Positions 5,451 to 9,111 of a stretch of 9,111 nt of DNA are shown one piece after another. Origin of the DNA: Nocardioides sp. GTDB taxonomy: Bacteria > Actinomycetota > Actinomycetes > Propionibacteriales > Nocardioidaceae. Every line of letters begins with the position of its first letter. The first letter of the stretch is position 1. Location: contig JAOPXF010000381.1 in NCBI GenBank assembly GCA_025965295.1, positions 1 through 9,111 of the forward strand, given 5' to 3'. A program made the position numbers and the translations under genes. A model generated the notes under the pieces. That model was not told the DNA's origin, did no database searches, and saw only the letters and a list, made by a program, of their open reading frames with translations.

Positions 5451-6641
5451 ATGTCGAGTCCCGCGCCCCTGTCGCGCGCCCGGTTGGCGGCGGCGGCGGG
5501 GTTCTTCGCCCAGGGGATGGTCTTCATCAGCCTGACCAGCCGGCTGCCGGACTTCTCCGACCGCTGGGACGTCGGCGAGGTCCAGCTGTCGCTGCTGCTC
5601 CTGATGATGGTGCTGCTCGCCGGGGCGGGGTCGGTCGTCGCCGAGACGCTCGCCAAGCACCGCGACAGCGCGACGATGCTGCGCGCCGGGCTGTTCCTCG
5701 TCGGCGTGGGCGTGGTCCTGATCGCGCTGGCACCCGTGGAGGGCGTCTTCATCGGTGCGATGGCGGTGTACGGCGTCGGGCTGGGCGTGGTCGACGCGAC
5801 CACGAACATGCAGGCGGTGGCCCTCGAGCACCTCTACGACCGGCCGATCCTGCCGTCGTTCCACGGTGCCTGGACGCTGGGGGGCGTCGCGGGCGCCGGG
5901 CTGGCGCTCCTCACGGGCTCGCTGCCGCTCTGGACGGTGTCGCTGGTGGCCGTGGTGCCGCTCGTCGTGCTCCTCGCGCCCCTGCTCCCCCGGGTCGGCG
6001 CCGTGCCGCACACCGACGCCGCGACCGCGGTCCCGTGGCGGCCGATCGTGCTGGTCGGGCTGGGGATGGTGCTCTTCTACATGGTCGACACGGCCACGCA
6101 GACCTGGGGACCGCTCTTCCTGGACCACACCTTCGACACCCCGTCCGGTCTGGTCGCGCTCGCCACCTTCCCCTACCTGATCGCCAGCGGGATCTTCCGG
6201 CTGGCCGGTGACCGGCTGGTCGCGGCGTACGGCGCGGTGACCGTGCTGCGGGTCGGCGCGGTGGTGGCGTCCGGCGCGCTCGCGGTCGTCGTCTTCGCCC
6301 CCACCTGGCCCGTGGCGGTGCTCGGCTTCACGGTCCTCGGGGCCGGCGTCGCCGTCATCGCGCCGCTGAGCTTCTCCGCCGCCGCCCGGATCGCCGGCGG
6401 CGACGAGGTCGACCCGGCGGTCCGCCACGCCCGGGTCGACGCCGTGATCGCCCGGTTCAACCAGTTCAACTACGTCGGCGCACTGCTCGGCTCGGTCATG
6501 ACCGGGCTGGTCGGCTCGGGATCCCTGCGGATCGGGTTCGCCGTGCCGATGGTGCTGATCCTGGGGATCCTGCCCCTCGCCCGGGCCTTCGCGACACCGG
6601 TCAGTGCACCCCGGCCATCAGACGTCGGATCGGCTTCGTGA
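5451..6641 (+). CDS. MFS transporter (YbjJ/FucP-like fold)
   Basis: The 396-residue protein is a major facilitator superfamily carrier with about 12 hydrophobic helices and short loops. Useful landmarks are VDATTNMQAVALEH at 114-127 and SFHGAW at 136-141, a pairing seen in the YbjJ-like/FucP-related MFS group. In the second half the GDRLVAAYG loop at 253-261 corresponds to the repeat of MFS motif A. The central loop around residues 180-196 separates the two six-helix halves. The start is the ATG at 5451, which puts the first helix at about residue 12; no Shine-Dalgarno precedes it, so a leaderless transcript is likely. The gene is divergent from the channel operon. Its last 13 codons, including the stop, overlap the end of the convergent POT transporter gene. 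The substrate (sugar, drug or other metabolite) is not predictable from what can be seen. Confidence 0.87.
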   Translation: MSSPAPLSRARLAAAAGFFAQGMVFISLTSRLPDFSDRWDVGEVQLSLLLLMMVLLAGAGSVVAETLAKHRDSATMLRAGLFLVGVGVVLIALAPVEGVFIGAMAVYGVGLGVVDATTNMQAVALEHLYDRPILPSFHGAWTLGGVAGAGLALLTGSLPLWTVSLVAVVPLVVLLAPLLPRVGAVPHTDAATAVPWRPIVLVGLGMVLFYMVDTATQTWGPLFLDHTFDTPSGLVALATFPYLIASGIFRLAGDRLVAAYGAVTVLRVGAVVASGALAVVVFAPTWPVAVLGFTVLGAGVAVIAPLSFSAAARIAGGDEVDPAVRHARVDAVIARFNQFNYVGALLGSVMTGLVGSGSLRIGFAVPMVLILGILPLARAFATPVSAPRPSDVGSAS

Positions 6642-8100
6642 ACACCAGCACCAGCGTGCCGACCGCGATCGCCACCAGGCCGATCACGAGGAAGTAGCCC
6701 GTCTCGTCGGCCGGGTCGTAGTAGCCCGCGAGCTTGCCGGCCATCGCCGTGCCGAGCGCGACCGACAGGAAGTAGAGCGCCACCATCTGGGTGCGGAAAC
6801 GCTGGGGCGCCAGCTTGGTCGACAGCGACAGCCCCACCGGCGAGATCAGCAGCTCGGCGACCGTGAAGAGCAGCAGGATGCCGGACAGCGCGAGCAGGGG
6901 CACGGCGTTCTCGCCCTCGGGCATCAGCAGGAACGGCAGGAACGCCACGCCCATCGTGACCGTGCCGAGGCCGAACTTGACGGGTGTCGACGGCTGGCGC
7001 GGGCCGAGCCGCGTCCACATCCCCGCGAAGATGCCGGCGAGGACGATGATGAAGACCGGGTTGATGGACTGGACCCACGAGATCGGCATCTCCCAGCCGA
7101 ACAGGTCGCGGTCGAGCCGCTTGTCGGAGTAGATCTCCACGACCGTGAACTGCTGCTGGTAGAGCGACCAGAACACGGCGTTGGTCACGAACATCGGCAC
7201 GAACGACCAGACCCGGCTGCGCTCCACGTCGCTGATCTCGCGGCTGGACAGGATCACCGCGAAGTAGCCGAGCGCGGCGACCAGGGTGACGACCACGACG
7301 ATGTCGGCGAGCCGGGCCGCGGTGATGACGTCGGTGACAACCAGCAGCGCCACGAGCGCGAGGACCACGACCGCGCCGGCGGCGTACTTCCAGCGCGAGG
7401 CGGCCGGCAGTGGGTTCGGCACGTCGTGGGTCTCGGGCGGCAGGCTCCTGCGGCCGATCGAGTACTGCACGAGGCCGAGGGCCATGCCGACCGCGGCCAG
7501 GCCGAAGCCGTAGTGGAAGCCGTAGTCCTTCTGCAGCAGGCCGGTCAGCAGCGGGCCGACGAGGGCGCCGATGTTGATGCCCATGTAGAACAGCGAGAAG
7601 CCGGCGTCGCGTCGCTCGTCGTCCTCGGCGTACAGCGAGCCGACCAGCGAGGTCGCGTTGGCCTTGACGCCGCCGCTGCCGAGCGCGATCAGGACCAGGC
7701 CGACGCCCACGCCCTCGATCCCCGGGACCAGGGAGAGCGCGACGTGCCCGAGCATGACGACGACCGCGGAGTAGAACAGCGTGCGCTCGGCACCGAGCAC
7801 CCGGTCGGCGAACCAGGCGCCGAGGATCGTCGCGAGGTAGACGCCGCCGCCGTACGCCCCGACGATGCCGGTGGCCACGGCGACGTCGATGCCGAGGCCG
7901 CCCTTCGCGACCGAGAAGTACAGGTAGATCGCGAGGATCCCCTGCATGCCGTAGAAGCTGAAGCGCTCCCACATCTCCACGCCGAAGAGGTTGGCGAGGA
8001 CGCGGGGTTGCCCGAAGAAGGCCCGGTCGGAGCGATCGGCGGAGGCGTCGCGGGCCTCACCCTGGGCGGTGTCGATCTGGTCGGTCACTCGCTCGACCAT
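6601..8100 (-). CDS. POT/PTR-family proton-coupled peptide transporter
   Basis: The 499-residue membrane protein belongs to the proton-dependent oligopeptide transporter family, which imports di- and tripeptides with protons. The family signature ExxERF-x-(Y/F)YG is present as E42-M-W-E45-R46-F47-S-F-Y50-G51. GAWFADRVLGAERT at 94-107 is the MFS motif-A loop, GSGGVKANATSLVG with K146 occupies the place of the family's GTG..KPN motif, and FSLFYMGINIG at 168-178 is the second PTR2 signature. FWSLYQQQ in the C-terminal half is the usual helix 7 motif. Length and about 14 hydrophobic segments are normal for bacterial members of the DtpT/YjdL type. ATG 8100 gives a 35-40 residue soluble N terminus; the GTG at codon 5 is a possible alternative and neither has a strong Shine-Dalgarno. 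It lies 57 bases downstream of the MaoC gene on the same strand. Its last 41 bases overlap the convergent MFS gene. Confidence 0.93.
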   Translation of the reverse strand: MVERVTDQIDTAQGEARDASADRSDRAFFGQPRVLANLFGVEMWERFSFYGMQGILAIYLYFSVAKGGLGIDVAVATGIVGAYGGGVYLATILGAWFADRVLGAERTLFYSAVVVMLGHVALSLVPGIEGVGVGLVLIALGSGGVKANATSLVGSLYAEDDERRDAGFSLFYMGINIGALVGPLLTGLLQKDYGFHYGFGLAAVGMALGLVQYSIGRRSLPPETHDVPNPLPAASRWKYAAGAVVVLALVALLVVTDVITAARLADIVVVVTLVAALGYFAVILSSREISDVERSRVWSFVPMFVTNAVFWSLYQQQFTVVEIYSDKRLDRDLFGWEMPISWVQSINPVFIIVLAGIFAGMWTRLGPRQPSTPVKFGLGTVTMGVAFLPFLLMPEGENAVPLLALSGILLLFTVAELLISPVGLSLSTKLAPQRFRTQMVALYFLSVALGTAMAGKLAGYYDPADETGYFLVIGLVAIAVGTLVLVFTKPIRRLMAGVH

Positions 8101-8157
8101 GCCACCGGCCGCGGCGGCGGGGCAACCCCGCGGCGGTGTGCCGCCCGCCCTCGGCGG
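8101..8157 (-). repeat. GC hairpins in the gap between MaoC and POT genes
   Basis: The 57-base gap is almost pure G and C. GCGGGG at 8117-8122 and CCCCGC at 8126-8131 form a 6-bp stem with a 3-base loop, and GGCGG at 8132-8136 with CCGCC at 8141-8145 form a second small stem around TGTG. There is no U-tract. The stems could partly separate expression of the MaoC and POT genes or limit access to the POT start, but no specific regulatory element is recognised. Confidence 0.3.
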
Positions 8158-8694
8158 CTACTCGGTGGCGTCGGGGCCGGGCCAGTTCTTGTCCGGCTTC
8201 GGCACCGGCCGGCCGGGCTGCTCGCCCCCGCGGGCCTCGAGGTAGCTGTCCTTGGGCACCATCACCTTGCGGCGGAAGATGCAGACGATCGTGCCGTCCT
8301 GGTTGTAGCCGATCGTCTCGACGTGCACGACGCCGCGGTCGTCCTTGGACTTCGACTCCCACTTGTCGAGCACCGTGGTCTGGCCGTAGAGCGTGTCACC
8401 GTGGAAGGTCGGCGCGACATGGCGCAGCGACTCGATCTCCAGGTTGGCAATCGCCTTGCCGGAGATGTCGGGCACCGACATGCCGAGCAGGATCGAGTAG
8501 ACGTAGTTGCCGACGACGACGTTCTTGCCGAACTGCGTGGTCTCCTCGGCGTAGTTGCTGTCGAGGGGCAGCGGGTGGTGGTTCATGGTGAGCAGGCAGA
8601 ACATGTGGTCGTCGAACTCGGTGACCGTCTTGCCGGGCCAGTGCTTGTAGGTCGCACCGACCTCGAACTCCTCATCGCGGCGTCCGAACTGCAC
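8158..8694 (-). CDS. MaoC-family (R)-hydratase-like protein, atypical active site
   Basis: The 178-residue protein has the hot-dog fold signature of MaoC-like dehydratases, which hydrate or dehydrate CoA thioesters. Characteristic stretches are KHWPGKTVTEFDDHMFCLLT (17-36), FGKNVVVGNYVYSILLGMSV, RHVAPTFHGDTLYGQTTVL and the C-terminal strand VCIFRRKVMVPK. The fold and length match actinobacterial MaoC proteins related to mesaconyl-CoA/methylmalyl-CoA hydratases. The active-site loop reads NHHPLPLD at 38-45, where family members normally carry a histidine two residues before the aspartate; here codon 43 (8568-8566) is CCC for proline. Activity is therefore uncertain. The start is GTG 8694 (reads MQFGR), the usual N terminus of this group. 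No Shine-Dalgarno is evident; CAGAAT lies 7-12 bases upstream and could be a leaderless -10. It follows the DUF5302 gene by 21 bases and precedes the POT gene. Confidence 0.87.
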   Translation of the reverse strand: MQFGRRDEEFEVGATYKHWPGKTVTEFDDHMFCLLTMNHHPLPLDSNYAEETTQFGKNVVVGNYVYSILLGMSVPDISGKAIANLEIESLRHVAPTFHGDTLYGQTTVLDKWESKSKDDRGVVHVETIGYNQDGTIVCIFRRKVMVPKDSYLEARGGEQPGRPVPKPDKNWPGPDATE

Positions 8695-8715
8695 GGCCGC
8701 ATTCTGCCGTGCAGG

Positions 8716-8907
8716 TCAGGAGCCCCCGCCACCGGCCTTGCGCCGGTGCACCTTCGGCCCGCCGCCGACCACCTCGGAGCCGTGCGCCTTCTCGGTGAGG
8801 GGGCCGTCCTCGTGGACACCCTTCTCGCCCTTCTTCCGGCGACCGGCGTTCTTCTTGTCGAGCGCTTCGCGCATCTTGGCCTTGAGGTCGTCATTGTCTC
8901 CGGGCAT
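8716..8907 (-). CDS. DUF5302-family small basic protein
   Basis: This is a 63-residue, highly charged protein without membrane segment or signal peptide. It begins with an acidic MPGDNDDLKAKMREALDKK helix-like stretch, continues through lysine/arginine-rich NAGRRKKGEKG, and ends with KVHRRKAGGGGS. The opening (K.KMREALDKK) and the basic RRK tail match what I recall of the actinobacterial DUF5302 family, small proteins of unknown function. The basic tail could bind nucleic acid, but that is inference. ATG 8907 is supported by GAGG eight bases upstream and by the family's usual start. It lies 18 bases after the stop of the gene entering from the right and 21 bases before the MaoC start, so it is probably part of one minus-strand transcript. 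Confidence 0.75.
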   Translation of the reverse strand: MPGDNDDLKAKMREALDKKNAGRRKKGEKGVHEDGPLTEKAHGSEVVGGGPKVHRRKAGGGGS

Positions 8908-8926
8908 GGCCCCAGCCTCGCACGAG

Positions 8927-9111
8927 TCAGCCGCGGTACGGCAAGAGGATTCCCGTACGGCGGGTCACCTGGCCGGCCGGGTCGAGGCTCAGGGTGCCGA
9001 TGGTCACCGGCTCGGGGTCGAGCCGGATCCACTTCTTGAGCCCGCGGCGCACGGTCTCCCACAAGCGGCTGCGGTCGCGGGCGTCGCGCACCGTGACGTC
9101 GTAGTCGCGCA
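8927..9111 (-). CDS. Unrecognised protein, C-terminal 60 residues
   Basis: An open minus-strand frame enters from the right edge and ends with TGA at 8929-8927. The visible part reads RDYDVTVRDARDRSRLWETV at its beginning, then RRGLKKWIRLDPEPVTIGTL, and ends in ILLPYRG. It is soluble-looking, with an amphipathic arginine/tryptophan-rich helix (about WETVRRGLKKWI) followed by a likely beta-hairpin. Strong G/C third-position bias and an 18-base gap to the DUF5302 start support it as real coding sequence. I do not recognise the family. The start and most of the protein are outside the window. Confidence 0.6.
   Translation of the reverse strand, partial: RDYDVTVRDARDRSRLWETVRRGLKKWIRLDPEPVTIGTLSLDPAGQVTRRTGILLPYRG

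Noticed and set aside
8934..8961. Repeated GTACGG motifs near the stop of the right-edge gene
   Set aside because: The two copies are short, mostly within coding sequence and not symmetrical enough to form a convincing hairpin.
6604..9039. 811-codon plus-strand open frame antisense to the POT, MaoC and DUF5302 genes
   Set aside because: Composition is dominated by Arg, Asp, Glu, His, Gln and Gly, with no domain. The minus strand carries clear conserved families throughout, and lack of stops is expected from high GC.
1..9111. tRNA/rRNA genes, CRISPR arrays, insertion sequences, phage genes, toxin-antitoxin pairs, origins
   Set aside because: Both strands were read for these and nothing supportable was found. 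All sizeable regions are accounted for by the listed genes and no intergenic gap exceeds 250 bases.

Overview
The window is a gene-dense, very GC-rich stretch of actinobacterial chromosome. Protein families typical of Actinobacteria (a DUF6758 protein, a DUF5302 protein, an actinobacterial-type MaoC hydratase, a bacterial CASTOR/POLLUX-like channel), GTG starts and G/C-dominated third codon positions suggest a Nocardioides-like member of the Propionibacteriales. The genus is a guess from family flavour, not a measurement. I see no tRNA, rRNA, CRISPR array, insertion sequence, phage gene or attachment site.

Layout from left to right. A MarC-family membrane protein runs off the left edge on the minus strand (1-67). 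It overlaps by 4 bases the stop of a PHP-domain phosphatase (64-942, minus), so the two are almost certainly one transcription and translation unit. A 249-base divergent intergenic region (943-1191) holds a leaderless-type promoter candidate for the PHP gene, a perfect 9-bp inverted repeat, and a foldable leader in front of an EamA/DMT transporter on the plus strand (1192-2070). The DMT gene meets, tail to tail with only 9 bases between stops, a minus-strand block transcribed as channel, then histidine phosphatase, then DUF6758 protein (5315 down to 2080, gaps of 28 and 31 bases). The block is a probable operon.

A second divergent region (5316-5450) separates the channel from a plus-strand MFS transporter (5451-6641). 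The 3' end of that gene overlaps by 41 bases the 3' end of a minus-strand POT/PTR peptide transporter (6601-8100). Upstream of the POT gene on the minus strand lie a MaoC-family hydratase (8158-8694), a 63-residue DUF5302 protein (8716-8907) and the C-terminal 60 residues of an unrecognised protein entering from the right edge (8927-9111).

Functionally the window is dominated by membrane transport (MarC, DMT, ion channel, MFS, POT) with small metabolic or housekeeping enzymes (PHP phosphatase, histidine phosphatase, MaoC hydratase). Nothing here amounts to a recognisable defence, secretion or biosynthetic system. The points most worth checking are a proline in the place where I expect the catalytic histidine of the MaoC protein, the channel-phosphatase-DUF6758 operon, the structured region between the PHP and DMT genes, and the 41-base antisense overlap of two transporter genes.
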